Below are positions 11,552 through 23,993 of a stretch of DNA of 64,000 nucleotides, in pieces. Source of the stretch: Diplodia intermedia (Eukaryota > Ascomycota > Dothideomycetes > Botryosphaeriales > Botryosphaeriaceae); the NCBI GenBank assembly GCA_021495925.1, contig JAKEKT010000016.1:124001-188000 (forward strand), read 5' to 3'. Each line of letters begins with the position of its first letter. Position 1 is the first letter of the stretch. The translations under genes and the position numbers were made by a program. The notes beneath the pieces are model-generated. The model saw only the letters and a program-made list of their open reading frames with translations, searched no databases and was not told the origin of the DNA.

Positions 11552-12450
11552 TCAGGCCTTCTTGCCCTTCTTGCCCTTCTTAGACTTCTTCTCCTTCTTG
11601 CCCTTAGGCTCCGGGGTAGCCGAAGTCTCGCCCAGAAAGGGCCCAGCTTTCGTGAGGTAGTTTGCCATCAACTGATGGCGCAGGTCGGCCAAGGAGGCCT
11701 CGTAATCCTTCTGATGGTGAAGCAGGATGATCGATTAGTGAAGGCTGCTGGTGGTGCTTTATACCCACCACCTGGTAGCAAACCACGCTAGTCCTAATCG
11801 ATCAATATGAAGTAAACAACCCGCTGTAGCCTCACTAAGGAGAGTCTGCCGTGCCTGCCGATCACCTTCTGACCAGCGGCCGTCTCGGCGAAGTCGGCCC
11901 AGGAGAGATCGTGATATTTGGCCTTCATTTTAGGAGAGGCCATCTCCCTCATCCATCTACATTTGGTGTTCATGTTCGCCCGCAGGTGGACCCTACGGAC
12001 CCCAACATGCGCCCAGTCCAGTCGGCAGCCGATCTTCGCGTCCTTGTCCTGCCTGGGGAACGTACGATGTCCGGACGGTGTCCCGAACAACAGCCTGTGG
12101 ACAGCTGATGGCGTAGGTTGCCTAAAGAGGCCTCGTAGTCTTGATGACCATCGGCCACCTCGACGAAGTCGGCCCAAGAGAGATCATGGTGCTTTTTCTT
12201 AAATGCGGGCTTTGCCCGCTCTCTAAACCAATCGCAATCCGCGTTAGCATTAGCCTACAAATGTAGGCGGCGGATTCGACTATCTTAGTCGAGGCGGCAA
12301 CTAATTTTCGCATCGTGTGCGGAAACGCACGTAGGCCAGACGGCGTTCCAAATAGAAGGCGGTAGACAGCCGGAGGAGTCCCGTCCGATAGGGCGGCAAG
12401 AAGACGGCTAATGCCGTCGCGGAACGGGCGGGAAGGCGACATGATGGTGA
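11552..12450 (-). pseudogene. decayed coding locus with duplicated internal modules and Lys-rich tail
   Basis: Read leftward, the same peptide pieces recur in different frames. AVYRLLFGTPSG (near 12350) resembles AVHRLLFGTPSG (near 12100). HHDLSWADFVE (near 12180) resembles YHDLSWADFAE (near 11910). DYEASLGNLRHQ (near 12125) resembles DYEASLADLRHQ (near 11690). The leftmost copy runs on into a lysine-rich terminus KKSKKGKKGKKA with a stop at 11554-11552. Stops and frameshifts break every copy, so this is a relic and not a gene. I do not recognise the family. The module is roughly 300-450 bp. A helicase P-loop relic lies upstream on the same strand at 13.25-13.6 kb, and both could be pieces of one dead gene; this is inference. 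Confidence 0.6.
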
Positions 12451-13249
12451 CCAAAAAAAAAAAAAAAACGTTCGAAATCGGAGCTGGAAACGTCGAAATT
12501 GGTCGAAAGCCCGCAGCTGGTTACGAGAAGTCCTACGATCGCGGCCTAGTATAGGGCGGCGAGTACGGAACTGACGAGGAGGGGACCGCAGCATTCTGGA
12601 AATGGACATGGGCCAAGCTGGGCATCAATTAGCTCTTCATGACCACGGCCTACCACCCGCAAGCTGGGTGGTGTGGGGAGCCATCGCCTCCGGGCACTTG
12701 GGATGCAATGGGCTTGATGAAATCAATGAGATTGGCACAGCAACAAGCAGAATGCCTCCACTGAAAGGCTTATCGGGATCCAAGCGCTCTTTCACAGAGA
12801 GAAAGGGCAACGGTGTGGACCAGTCCAAAACTTGGACGATGGAGGACCATCATTCCCCTTAAGAGACACCTACCAGAGTTAATGGGTCCGACGACTTCAC
12901 GATCTTGAAAGTTTATCATTTACTTTTTCTTTGCTTTTCTTGCTTTTTTTTAGCGGAATCGGCTTCGGCTACTTTACTTTCTATCTGCCGTACACAGATA
13001 CCGCATCATCATATCCGCAAGTACGGCACCAAGGTGAAATGGGAATTCGAGATTGCGCGTCAGATTGCGGGATGCAAAGACGGCCTCATTTACGATGGGG
13101 TTGCCTTTAAGGCCATACCGGCCTTTTTCACAGCCTATTTCGAGGATGGTACTGTGCATCCAGGTAGTCCTTCACAACGGCCGGAGGGGTGGACGTAGAC
13201 ATAAGAAGACTAAGAAGGCTAAGAATTATAGCTAACTTGTAGACCGACT
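12451..13249. other. non-coding spacer between two relics
   Basis: Contains a 16-base A run at about 12452 and no intact frame of convincing composition. It may hold further unrecognisable remains of the flanking minus-strand relics. Confidence 0.4.
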
Positions 13250-13620
13250 TCAGAAAGCTCTTTGCTGCTCCGTCGGTGGGGGCCACGATCTTGACCTTTT
13301 CCCCCATGAGTGCGGCTGTCACGGCTATCGCGGCGTCCGTCCTTGACTTTCCGTTGCCCGGTGGCTCGATGACCAAAGCCACTCCGTCGCGAATACTGTG
13401 AATTGCGGAGTCATGCAAGTCGCTGTGGGGTGTCCAGGTCCGCCTTGATCCTGGTTACAGCTACTTGTCTTACCTCCGCAAGATCTGGCTCATTCTCAAT
13501 GGCTTCGGCCTCAAGATCTCGATGTACTGGCCGCCCGGAAAGTCATCTTGGAAGTTCATTGAGTGTAGCGCCAGCCGTTGGATTGTGGCGGTAGTGGTGA
13601 TTTTCGCTCCTTCCGAGGAC
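13250..13620 (-). pseudogene. fragment of a P-loop helicase-like protein
   Basis: On the minus strand a frame encodes IEPPGNGKSRTDAAI followed by GEKVKIVAPTDGAAKSFL. This is the Walker A (G-x-G-K-S) and the next helicase segment as seen in UPF1/AAA_11-type superfamily 1 helicases (compare GPPGTGKT and a following APSN-like stretch). Upstream, EIL..EAIENEPDLAEVRQ and KADLDTP appear in other frames, so at least two frameshifts separate the pieces. No start, no DEAD-like Walker B and no downstream helicase motifs are intact. It is a truncated, frameshifted relic; the family assignment rests on the two motifs only. Confidence 0.6.
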
Positions 13621-14152
13621 AACCCAAGAAGGTAACTCGGTGGTCGTAGAACTGTATGCTTCTCTCTTTGGAGCCCATTGCAACAATGCTAACTACATCA
13701 TTATTGAATTCGGAATGAACTCATTGGCTTATAACCCGGGGAAAAGCACTTCTCGGATTGACTCATTGACACGTTTCGCAGCTTCTGAAGCGCGTTACAG
13801 TCAAGTGTGACTGATTCGCGTATTTCTTTTCTCGAACAAGAACGAAGGTTTGCCGGTCCAGATTAGCTGTGTTTGTAGTCTGTTTCTCTGGCCGATTCGG
13901 TCTATGGCCTAGAAAATCCGTCCGCTCTCGTTAAGTGTTCTCAATCCATCTGCGACAGTGAGCGAGAACATCACCAAATCAGTACATGTCCTTGCGTGTG
14001 ACGGATGATCATTCGGGGTCATTACCCATAGCATGACTTTTCAAGGCTAGAGCTTGCCGCCGTCCCAAGCAGACACAACCTCCCCGCATCGACTCCCAAC
14101 CTGCACAACCGCGCGGCCCATCACCATCCCACCACACATACCCACCGCACAC
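13621..14152. other. intergenic spacer downstream of the permease
   Basis: 3' flank of the minus-strand permease. No coding or RNA signal is recognised. Confidence 0.5.
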
Positions 14153-16176
14153 TCACCGCCTCTCCACAACCGCCACAGACCCCTCCTTCTCGCGGGATGG
14201 CCCACGCACCACCGCCGCCGACTCCTCCCCAACAGACGCACCACCATCCACCGTCGACCCCCGCACGACACCAACCTCCAACACGGGCCCCACATACACC
14301 TTCCGCCCCCAAACAGCCCAATACGCCAAACTCCACACCACGCAAGCCCCAAACACCACGCCGCTCCAGTTGAGCTCCTTCGGGCCCTCGACGCTTCTCG
14401 TCGGCGGCCACAGCGAGAAGAAGGCGCCGAGCAGGCTGTACGCGAGAGCCGCGGCGACGACGGGGACGGCGACGGCGTTGCGGCCGAGCGTGAAGGCGCC
14501 GAAGGCGACGGCGGCGGGACGACCGCGCACGCGCTTCAGCAGGAGCACGGCGGCGGGCACGGCGAAGGTGGCGTAGCTGGCGAGGACGACGAGCGAGGTG
14601 AGGGCGTTGAAGGCGACGGCGGAGCCGATGTTGATGAGGGCGAGGAGGGAGGATGTGGCGGCGGTGACGAGGAGGGCGTTGAGGGGGAGCGTGTTGTTGC
14701 GGTTGTTGTCGTTTCTCTTGTTGCCCCCGGCGCCGGTGCTGATGGTCGCCGTGAGTTGGTGACCACCACCACCCCAGGCCGGGATGCTGTGCACGCGCGA
14801 CAGCCACGCCGAACACGGCAGCCCCCGCTCGCGCGCAAACGCCCACAGCATGCGGCTGGCCGAGGCGAGCACGTTGATGGTGGCGGCGACGCAGGCGAGG
14901 ATGAGGACGGACGACATGGCCGAGGCGGCGCGGAGGTCCGTGGCGTTGGCGAACATTTGGATGGCGGGGTAGCCGGTCGGGGTGGCGAGGATGGCCGACG
15001 GGTCGCTGCCCAGGCAGAAGGCGATGGCGATGACGGTGCCCAGGCCGAGGATGCCGTTGAGTGCGACGGACGCGAACATGCTGTGCGGGATCGTGGTCGA
15101 CGCGTGTTGGATCTCCTCGGCGAGGTGCGAGGCCGCGTCGCAGCCTGGAGGGGTGGAGAGTCAGTGATTGTTCGCTGGTCTCTGAGCGGCGGGAGGAGAA
15201 AGGAATGGTTGTTTACCAACGAAGGCGAACATGGTGGCGGTCAAGCCGACGAAGAAGGACAGGCCGTCGGTCGACCAGTCGCCGCCGTTGTAGAAGGTTG
15301 CGAACACTTCCTTTGGGCTCGCGTGCGGTGCCAGGTCGACCAGAGGGATGATGAGGGCGAAGAAGCCGACGACGTGCAGGCCCAGGAGAATGAGCTCGAC
15401 AATGGGGAGCAGCGGTTTGGTGATGGTGTTGAAGAACAGTGCGACGAGGATGACTGCAATGTGCAGGAGCGTGCCGTGCCAGCGCTGGAACTCGTAGTCG
15501 GGGTAGTTGAGCACCAGCAGTCCCTGGATCAGCGTGCCCGAAAGGTAGCCGGCGGATGCTACCGTGCACTGCCATCCGATGACGCAGAGCCAGCCGGTGG
15601 TGTAGCTGAGGAACTTGGAGCATGAAGGAGGAGAAAGAACTGCGACCCTGCGAGACCGAGTCAGCGGGAAAGGCAGAATGTTCTAGGTGTAGGTACCAGT
15701 TGTATTGGCCTCCAGCCAGCGGGATCCTGTCATAGCTGTCAGCGTTGGCATAAGACGGCAGGACGGTGGGGACTCGAACATTGAAGCCATCTCGGCCATG
15801 ACCAAGACCTGAAGGATCGTCCCAAACCAAACGAAAATGTATCCATAAATGAGTCCCGCATTTCCACCGTTCAGAAGACCACCCTGGAAAACACTGAGCA
15901 CTATCAGCGTCGTTTCTCGAGGCGAGGGTTCGTGGCTCTACTGACACGAGCATGGCCTCCCATGTAATGACCAGACAGCACGTGAAGCCGACGATAGGCA
16001 CGAGGCCGAAAATGCGCTGCGAAGCAACAAGTCAGCGGTCAGGTGCCCAGGGCTGAATCGGCGCCAATTACCTTCAGTTGTGCCTTTTTGCCAAAGCGCG
16101 CCATGTCTTCTGCATCGCTGCTATATACCGACTCACTGGCTGGCTCATGGCTCGTCGAGACAGATTCCATGGCCAT
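14153..16176 (-). CDS. APC-superfamily amino-acid/GABA/choline-type permease
   Basis: Six exons: 16176-16072, 16016-15946, 15893-15780, 15726-15697 (30 nt), 15647-15217 and 15144-14153; all phases agree, 580 aa. The cytosolic N-terminus leads into RIFGLVPIVGF. Then come motifs typical of fungal GABA/choline-type permeases of the APC superfamily: WEAMLVVFQGGLLNGG, MIPLAGGQYNW, CSKFLSYTTGW and SRMLWAFARERGLP. Ten to twelve hydrophobic segments are visible. It should import an amino acid, GABA or choline across the plasma membrane; the substrate is not readable. Start 16176 (MAMES) has an in-frame alternative at 16170. The monooxygenase gene to its right is on the same strand, 655 bp away, and need not be related. 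Confidence 0.92.
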
Positions 16177-16831
16177 TCTAATCTATCAAAAAAGCTTAGA
16201 ATCAAACAATCACTGGTGACAAAGTGAAGAAAGCGATGGAGCACGTTCGTGGGGCGGATAATAAGACGCGAAAATGCCACGGCGCACAGGAAAAAGAAAA
16301 GCGGCGTGTTGGGAGCCGCGGCTGGCCGTTCTCGTGGGCCGCAGCGTGGTGCAGAGTCTGATATCGTGTGGTACATGCATACTTGTTGCATATATGCACG
16401 TTGCATCATGGGGGCCAAAACCTTTCAATATCTAAGCACCCTTTGCGTCGTAGCGCCCTTTTTAACCCTCATGATCAGCGCTCCTGCCGTGGCTAGCGGC
16501 ATATCAATTGGCCTGGTAGAACATGGGTAACGCATGGGTTGGAGAGGTCTCGCTTCCATTGAAACGCTTCTTACATGCTCACGAGCCAGTCGGAGGGGCT
16601 TGCAACCACACGATATTGAAAGCGGGGTAGCATATCTGCCATATGTCTATCGAGACCTTGGCCGCGCCGACTGCTGTGGAACAGTCTCTCTCGCGTCAGC
16701 CTTACCGCAGCCTTTGTTTTCCCGAATAGGAAGCCATCAACGTCAAACAGTCCGATTCTTGTCCTCTCTGAATCGAAGCGAATGCTCTGCCGGAGAATCG
16801 CACCGCGTGGCACCGGCAGGTGGGTGATATG
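16177..16831. other. intergenic region, permease promoter side
   Basis: 655 bp between the permease start and the monooxygenase stop. It holds the permease promoter and the monooxygenase 3' end. No gene is seen. Confidence 0.5.
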
Positions 16832-18954
16832 TCAGAGCTTGTGCTGGTTCGGCCGAGGGCGCTGCGACACGCCAGGTGCTGTGATGAGCGTTACATCCTT
16901 TCCCCTTGAAAATATGGTTTGCACTTACCCAATTCTGCAAGTCTCGCCTTTCTCGGTGCGTCTGGATCCGCCCCGACTGCCTCGAGCCACTTTGGGTCGA
17001 CTTCCTTCAGGCTCAAGTACGGCGACATATCCGCGCCCGGTGTCTTGTTCTCGCGGGTGAAGCCCATTCCTAAGAATGCCCACATGTTGCGACCGTTCTC
17101 GTACTCGATTTCGTAGTCTTCATAGCGAGGCTCCTGTATCGTCCGCACTGATGTCCAGTCAGCACCCTGTCTTAGCCCCCCTCGCCACACTCTTCGACGG
17201 CTTACTGTAATGCAGCGACGAACCCGGCCACACGGCTGAAAGAGACATTAGCCCAAAGCCGACAGCAATCGCGACATCCTCCGGAACTCACCGTTGACTC
17301 GACCGGTATCGTTGTTCTTGTACCAGGAGCGACAGCTGTCCTTCCACACGGTATGCTTGTACCACTCCTGCGCGTGTTCATTGAACTGGTCCGTGACATG
17401 CTGCTTCGGCGCGAAGCTCTTGATATGGTCTTTCTGCAGCTTCTTGATGAACTTGACCGTGTAGTTGACAACCTCGCCCAACGGTGCGGCAACGCTTCCA
17501 TTCTCCACCGGCCTGCAGAGCACAGGACAGTCAGCTTCCAACGTCGTGTCACTCGATGGCATCGGTCACTTACCACGTCGGGCCGATGTACATGAAGAAG
17601 TTGGGCATGTCCGGCACCGTGATGCCAAGATAGCTCTCAGGCGCATCCTTCCACTTCTCCGCAAGGTCGACGCCGTTGCGGCCGACGACTGGAAAGCGCG
17701 GGCGGTACGTGACGTCGAAGCCGGTGGCGCAGACGACCGTGTCGCACTTGCGCTCGACGCCATCCGCGCCAACAACGCCATGCTCGGTCAACCGCTCGAC
17801 GGCGGTGAAGTGGACGTCGACATTCTCCTTGGTGACGGCCTCCATGTAGGGATCGCCGGGCGTGACGCGCCTACATCCGAGCTGGAACTTGGGCGTGAAG
17901 CCCTCGACGAGCCGCGGGTCCCCGATCCTCTCCTTCATGCGCGCGCGCATGGCCTCCTGCGCCTGCGCCTGCTTCGCGCTCTTCTCGATCATGACCTCGA
18001 AGATGGCATTCACCTGATCCTCGATCCCCTTCGCGTGCTCGACCAGCTTCCGCGGCTCCCTGCGGAACTCGTCCTTCGTCTCGTCGGCGTACTCGACAAT
18101 CTTCTCGGCGTTGTCCGTCAGCTGCACGAACCACACGCCGGTGCGCACGAAGACGTCCAGGTGCCCGACGTGCGGCTGCATGCTGGGCACCGTCTGGATG
18201 GAGCTGGCGCCCGATCCGACGACGGCCACGCGCTCGCCCTTCCACTGCTCCTCGCCGTACCCGCGCGGCCAGCGCGCCGTGTGCACGACGCGGCCCTCGA
18301 ACCTGTCCGTCAGGCCGGGCAGGTCCGGCCACTTGAAGTTGTTCAGGATGCCCGTCGCGTACAGCAGCACGTCGCACTCCTCGTCGAACTCGCGCACGAC
18401 GTTGCCGGCGCCGTCGCTCTGCCGTGCCTTCACCTGCCATTTGCCGCCGTCTTCGTGCCAGCGTGCCTCGACGACTTCGGTGCGGAAGGTCATGTGCTTG
18501 CGCAGGTCGAAGACTTCGCACACCTTGTCGAGGTACTTCCAGATGTCGGGCGACTGCGAAAAGTAGCGCGGCCAGTCTGGGTTGAGCGCGAAGCTGGCGT
18601 CGTTGTCATTTGATGCTGGCGAGCAGGACTCGGGCACACGACTTACTTGTAAGTGTACGCATGGCTCGGGATGTCGCAGGCGCAGCCGGGGTATCGGTTC
18701 TCCAGCCAAGTGCCGCCAATGTCCTCGTTCTTCTCGTATATCTTGAAGTCCACGTTCTCGCAGCTCTTTTGGATGTGGTAGGCCAGCATGATGCCCGAGA
18801 AGCCCGCGCCGATGGTGAGCACCTTCACCCTGCGTGTTTCGGGGTCGTCCAGGATCATGTCTGGGATGTCGTAGCCTGTGGATCCGGGTGTCGAGTAGTC
18901 CCATTTCCCATCCTTGACGAAGCCTCGGGCGATTGAGTTGAGATCTGGTGCCAT
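16832..18954 (-). CDS. flavin-dependent Baeyer-Villiger-type monooxygenase
   Basis: Six exons: 18954-18647, 18593-17574, 17512-17292, 17235-17206, 17147-16929 and 16878-16832; 614 aa, all phases consistent. FAD-binding GAGFSG is at residues 49-54, followed by GGTWLENRYPGCACD. The Baeyer-Villiger fingerprint FxGxxxHxxxWP is exact (residues 201-212). The NADPH-binding GSGASSIQ follows it. The C-terminal region has WPGSSLHY, restored only after splicing the 30-nt exon. Such enzymes insert O next to a ketone to make an ester or lactone using NADPH. The last intron has a strong GTAAGT donor and gives a PRPNQHKL terminus; if it is retained, translation ends at 16891. No neighbouring biosynthetic genes point to a substrate. 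Confidence 0.93.
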
Positions 18955-20562
18955 CTTCTGTGGTGGAGAGCTTGGAGAGCCGTGGTCGACAATGAAGGGA
19001 TGGGCGCTGATTTCGGCAGTATTTGTAGGCGGGAAGAGATGCCTTCTTGCAGGGCCACCATCTAGCTACCCGGCCCGTCGGAGATATCAGCCGAAGACAC
19101 CATCGACATCAACGCCCGTCTATCTCCGGTGTCAACTATATGGACTCTACACACCTTCTCAACCAATGGCCATCATCACGCCAAACGACCCCGCCCCTCC
19201 GCTCGGCCGTCACCACTGACGGGGAGTGTCTGCTTGCGATTACGACAGAAAGCCTGGGCACGGTAAGCTGGGACCCAAAACAGCGGACAGCAATCGCGTC
19301 CCGGCGCGTGGTCCCACGTCATGGAAGAAGAACCCTTGGCAGCACCACCAAGGATACCACAGACACCGAGACGAGAACCCCGGTTCACCACGAGACCTAG
19401 ACAGCGGCACACGGGAGAGGTCATCGCATGACGTGCCCCATCGAGCCTTGTCCATGTTGACATGCCTAGCGCGGTTTCGGCTTTTCCCAAACAGGCAAAC
19501 GGGCGGTCCCCAACCGGCCAACGGGCTGGAGGCAAAAAACCACGCAATGTTTAGCACGAATAAAGAATACAACCCGAGCCGGAGATAAGAAACGACAATG
19601 GCAACTGGAAGTAGTGGTGAGACGGGACGGGAGGCGAAGGTACCCGGCGCGGAGACAGACACGCTTTCCTCCATCCGGTGGGTCTTGCATGCACCCTAAC
19701 GTCAATCCCGAGGTTACCGGCGCATGCTCCACACGCCTCCTCATCCTTTTTGCGGGGGGCTGCCGTACACTTGACTCTTTTTGCTCGTATGGCGTTGACA
19801 GACTTCAAAAGAAAGGTTGCCATGTCTCTGGCGACGAGCTTATAATAGGCCATGGTGATTTGATTTCTGCGCGCGGGAGGCTCACCCTCCTCTGCAAGTC
19901 AGCACTAGGTCCAGGATGATGCATATGAGCACCCGGAAACCGTCTTTCTGTGGACCGGGTGGACCCTCCGATTCGAGAAACGATCGTAGCTCCAGTTGTC
20001 TCATTCTCTTTCCAGAATCGGCATGTGCATCACGACGTGCGACTCCCGACCTTTGACGCCTTGGGACTGTGCCCTATAGTCGAACTGTTCTGCTGCACCA
20101 ACGTATCTATTGTTTATTAGTCCGCTTCACTGTCCAACCCAAAGAAAGAGAGAAATCGAACCCCCAACGAGGTAACGCAGTAGCGTCGTCAGGCCGATAG
20201 GTGCAATCCGCAATTCCCTAGCGGTCTAGGCCGACAGTCGCTCTAGACCTCTGTATTTCTAATCATCGAAGAAGCTACAAATATCGTACATTGCTCGTGG
20301 AAGAACGTAAGTGAAAATCCAAGTGCAGTAAGGGGACGGGAATGAACGAGGACATGAATTCTAGAAACAACGCGAGACGAAAGAAGGGAGAAGAAGCAAA
20401 AAGAACCGGGGGTAATATCTCCATCCGCAGGCTGATGAGTGCGCTCGACTCACCGCCGCCATGCCATTCCAATCCAGCGCCTAAAGTGGGGGGAATATTT
20501 GTCGTTACAGCGGTTTTTCGTCAACAAAATCATACTCTCAACAGAATGAAGGCAAAGTCCTC
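18955..20562. other. intergenic region
   Basis: 1.6 kb between the monooxygenase start and the sorting-nexin stop. Only short scattered frames on both strands; no gene, tRNA or repeat is recognised. A GGGGGTTCGATTTC sequence on the minus strand near 20160 was examined as a tRNA T-arm and does not fold. Confidence 0.5.
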
Positions 20563-23500
20563 CTATGCCGTTACTGCTCGGACCGCTTGAAGCAGCAGCC
20601 CGAACATGAAGCCTCTAGAAACGTCTTCAACTTGCAGGCAATCAAAAACCTTGCCGAGCGCCTCGCCACTCGCTGCCTGACCCATTACGCTCGTGAGTGC
20701 TTGTGGCATACCACGCTCAACGAGCAGCTTGCGCGCTTTGACCCGCAGCTTCTCCTTCTCTTCATCGCTCATCGGCGCAGGCCAGTTCTTCCTCTCCTCC
20801 TCTGTTGGCATGGTATTGAACCGCAGTTTTTCAATATGCGATGCAATCCCGGCATCCGATGAGTTTGCCTCCAACACCGTGTCTTGCAAGAGCACGCGGA
20901 TGCTTTCGAGCTGCGGGTTTCCAGGGCGTAGCAGGAACGTCTTGGCGGCTCCAAGGAGTGTCTTTCGGATCTGCCAGGCTGAGGAAAGCGTGTAAAGCTC
21001 GTTGATAATGGCGAAGAAGAGCTCCACTGCCATCTGTGTCTCGTTCTCATTCAGCGGTTTTTGCTTGGGTTCAACCTTCGCCTTCCCAGGCTCCGTCTGC
21101 GAACGAGGCAGCTTAGGCGGGCTAACCCCTCGCCCTGTCTCACTGAGCATAGATTCCCTAGCCGTGGATGCCCTGGAGAGGCGTCTGGACTCCTCGCTTC
21201 GGCTGCCGCGCTTTCGCTCCGGACTCAGCGGCATACCAGGTTCACCATAAGTGTCGGAGATGTCTGATGGCGGAGGAGGAAGGTTGAGGATCTGATCACC
21301 GCCCATGAGCGGAGAAATATCCAAACTCTCTCGTTGCGATGGTGCCCTGCTCGGGTTGCGGCTGTGCGTCCTGCTTCCTCCATAAGCTGAGGACATCGAG
21401 GAGTTCGGCCGAGCTTTGTTTTCCGTGTCCTCTGGATTGTAGCTTGGCCGGCGCTCCATCTGAGGGATAGGGGCTGGCTGCTGGTCAACTACCGGGAGGC
21501 TGCGGATGCTCTCTTGGCTGCGTCGGGCAACGGGACTGCGAAGGCTCTCGGTGCTTCGTCTACCGCTAGCGCTAGTCGAGAGCATGCTCTCCGATCTCAA
21601 ATGTGAAGCATTAGGCAGCTCAGAAACAGTACTCTCTGCTCTTCTGTGCCTGATCGTCCCTGATGCATCCTCCGCCTTGCTGTTGTTGTTGCTGCTGTTG
21701 CTGGGAGGGTTGACCATGCTCTTTCTCTTTGGTCCCAAGCTGCCGAAAACTCCAGTGACGCCACCAAAGATTGCCTTGCCACCAGCCGCAGCCTGATTTG
21801 GAGCCTTGGACAAGGTATCGAACATACCTTTACCCATCTGTTCGAAAGCGGATGGGGTAGGCCAGCCAAATCCTTTATTCCCTCCCGGAAGCCCCGTATC
21901 CTTCTCAAGGAACCTCTTCAGACCTTCGCTCTCGGCGAGTGGCTGCCATCGAACAGCGTCGTTCAGGTACCGCTCTAATTCACCACGGAGCGAGTTCTTA
22001 GTGTGTCCTTTCCAGGCAGGCAGGCTTGGATGAGACTCTGTGAATCCAACTCCAGAGACAACTGAGATACGTCGTAGAACCTCATGCAGGGTCTCAAAGT
22101 CGGCATATTTTCTCGAGATCATCCACCCAGGGTGGGCTGAAGAAGCAGGCTCGATCTGGACGAAGTAGTCGCCCACCGGTTTCGATTTTACCACAGACTT
22201 GTCTCCAGGTAGCGAGTCGTCGAAAATGGAGATGTTTGCGTTGTACAAGGTCAAAGGCGGTGGTTTGCTGCTGACGCTCTGAGGGCGGCCGCCTAGCGCT
22301 GTCGGAGTGGGCGACGTGACAATCTGATCGAAGCTGGTGAATGCCTGTTTTGGTGCTGTTGAGGTGGATTTGGGCGACTTCTCCTCGTCCGATGAAGATT
22401 TTCGGACTGATTCGCTTGTTGGATCTCTCACCTTCGAAGATTCGTGTAGGCTGGTTTTCCCAATAACCGAGTCATGAAGAGACTGAGGACGTTCTTCGTT
22501 TTGGTCGCTTTGGGATGAGGTCGGCGTGAACACTTCCTGCGGCGTGCTATCCGAGACTTCGTCGCTGAGTCCCGAGGTGGACTTCTTCCTACCCAGCTTT
22601 GTCTCCTCGCCCTTGTCCTTCTCTCCGATTTCAGGGGGTTTGGTTGCCTCTTCCTCTTGAATCATTTGTGTCAGCCGTTGGGCCTCCTTCATCGCTTCAT
22701 CCATAGCCTCCTGGGCTTTGCTGACGACCCGGCGATGCGTTGCCTTAGTCTTGTTATCCTCTGTCTGCTTTGCCTCTGTCTGCTCCTTCTTCGCTGCCGT
22801 CTCTGCGGTTGCCACCTGGTCTTTAACCTCCTCGAGCTTACGACCCTTTGAACCCTGAACCCCAGCATCTATCTCCTTCATGAGCTCTGGCTCGCCCTCC
22901 TCCAGCATGTAGACTATCCAGCCGTTGATCCATTCGGGCTTAGACATAGTAGTCAGTGCCATCTCCAGAACAACCTTGGCAAGGATTTGCCTCAAGAATA
23001 TGCGTGCCGGCTTGCAGTTGTAGGTCTTAGGCTCCAGATAATTCTCCAAGATATCCTCCGCAACAGCGTCGAACTTCTTCTCCTGGTGTTTCCTATCCAA
23101 AACGCTCGACAACTTGCTCTCCGGTTTGAGCCGCAGGTAGGATTGGACCGCTTCGACGGCGGTCGTGGACGGAGAGCCTCCGATGGCATCGGATAGTTCG
23201 TTCAGGAAAACTATCATGATAGCGGATGAGTTTGTAAGGTATTCAAGGAAGAAGTCTGCCGGGCGCTTCCGGGCAAGATGGTTGGAAACAGAGAGGATGA
23301 ACGCGGTTAACGTTTGGCGGCAGGCATTTGGGAAAGCCAGTTCGGCGGGCACAAGTGGGCCGTACCACCATCTGCAGAGCCGTCAGCTACACTGTCATCA
23401 AAAATCGCCGCATGTCGCGTGACGTACTTGACATAGTCACGAACAATGGCATCGGTCAGGTCTGTCAGCGCGGTGGCCGTCTCAGGCTGGAATGTGGAGT

Positions 23501-23993
23501 AGTCCAGTTGCTTTCCAGAGAAGAGCTGGATATCAACTTCGGAATCCCGCCGGCGGGAAGACTGAGAATCTTTGTTCTGCGCGCGCACGTCCATGACCCT
23601 CTTGATGATGTCAAGGCCGAGTTCCTTGCGCCGCCGCTCTTGGGCGGCGCGGGCGGCATCGTCGGGGAAGCCACGGAGGGAGCCTTCCCACTGGGCGTGC
23701 AGGACGATGCCTCCGACGACGCCGATGAGGACGAGGCCGACTCTGCCCAGCACCAGGTAGGTCGTAGCTCCCAGACCCACCAGGCAGGCGCCGAGCGTCT
23801 CGTTTGTAGCGGTCGACAGGAAGTTCAGCGCGCGGTCGGTCAGCGCGTGCAGGTTGACGGGCGGCGGCGGCGGGGCATCGCCCGGCGGCGGGTTCACAGC
23901 GTCTGCGGGCGGGGCATGGCTGGCGGCGTCGTTGGCAGATTGCGGCGAGTCGCTCGGCGGCTGCTGAGGCGGCGTGTCGGTCGAGGTGCTCAT
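20563..23993 (-). CDS. PXA-PX-nexin C sorting nexin (Mdm1/SNX19-like)
   Basis: Two exons, 23993-23428 and 23371-20563; 1124 aa. A Pro-rich N-terminus precedes two close hydrophobic segments (about residues 60-100, LGACLVGLGATTYLVLG), consistent with ER anchoring. A PXA domain spans the intron: YVK|WWYGPLVP, then FFLEYLTNSS. A long charged coiled/disordered linker follows. The PX domain (about residues 565-680) includes SRKYADFETLHEVLRR, the phosphoinositide-binding region. The C-terminal nexin_C domain (from about residue 965) begins VELFFAIINELYTLSSAW. No RGS domain is visible between PXA and PX, unlike metazoan SNX13/14 and as in SNX19. Likely role is ER contact with vacuole or lipid droplets. 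An Asn/Ser homopolymer (about 21670-21710) lies in the linker. Confidence 0.9.

Noticed and set aside
20140..20230. B-box-like GGGGGTTCGATTTC, a possible tRNA
   Set aside because: The flanking bases do not form a T-stem and no A-box or anticodon arm precedes it.
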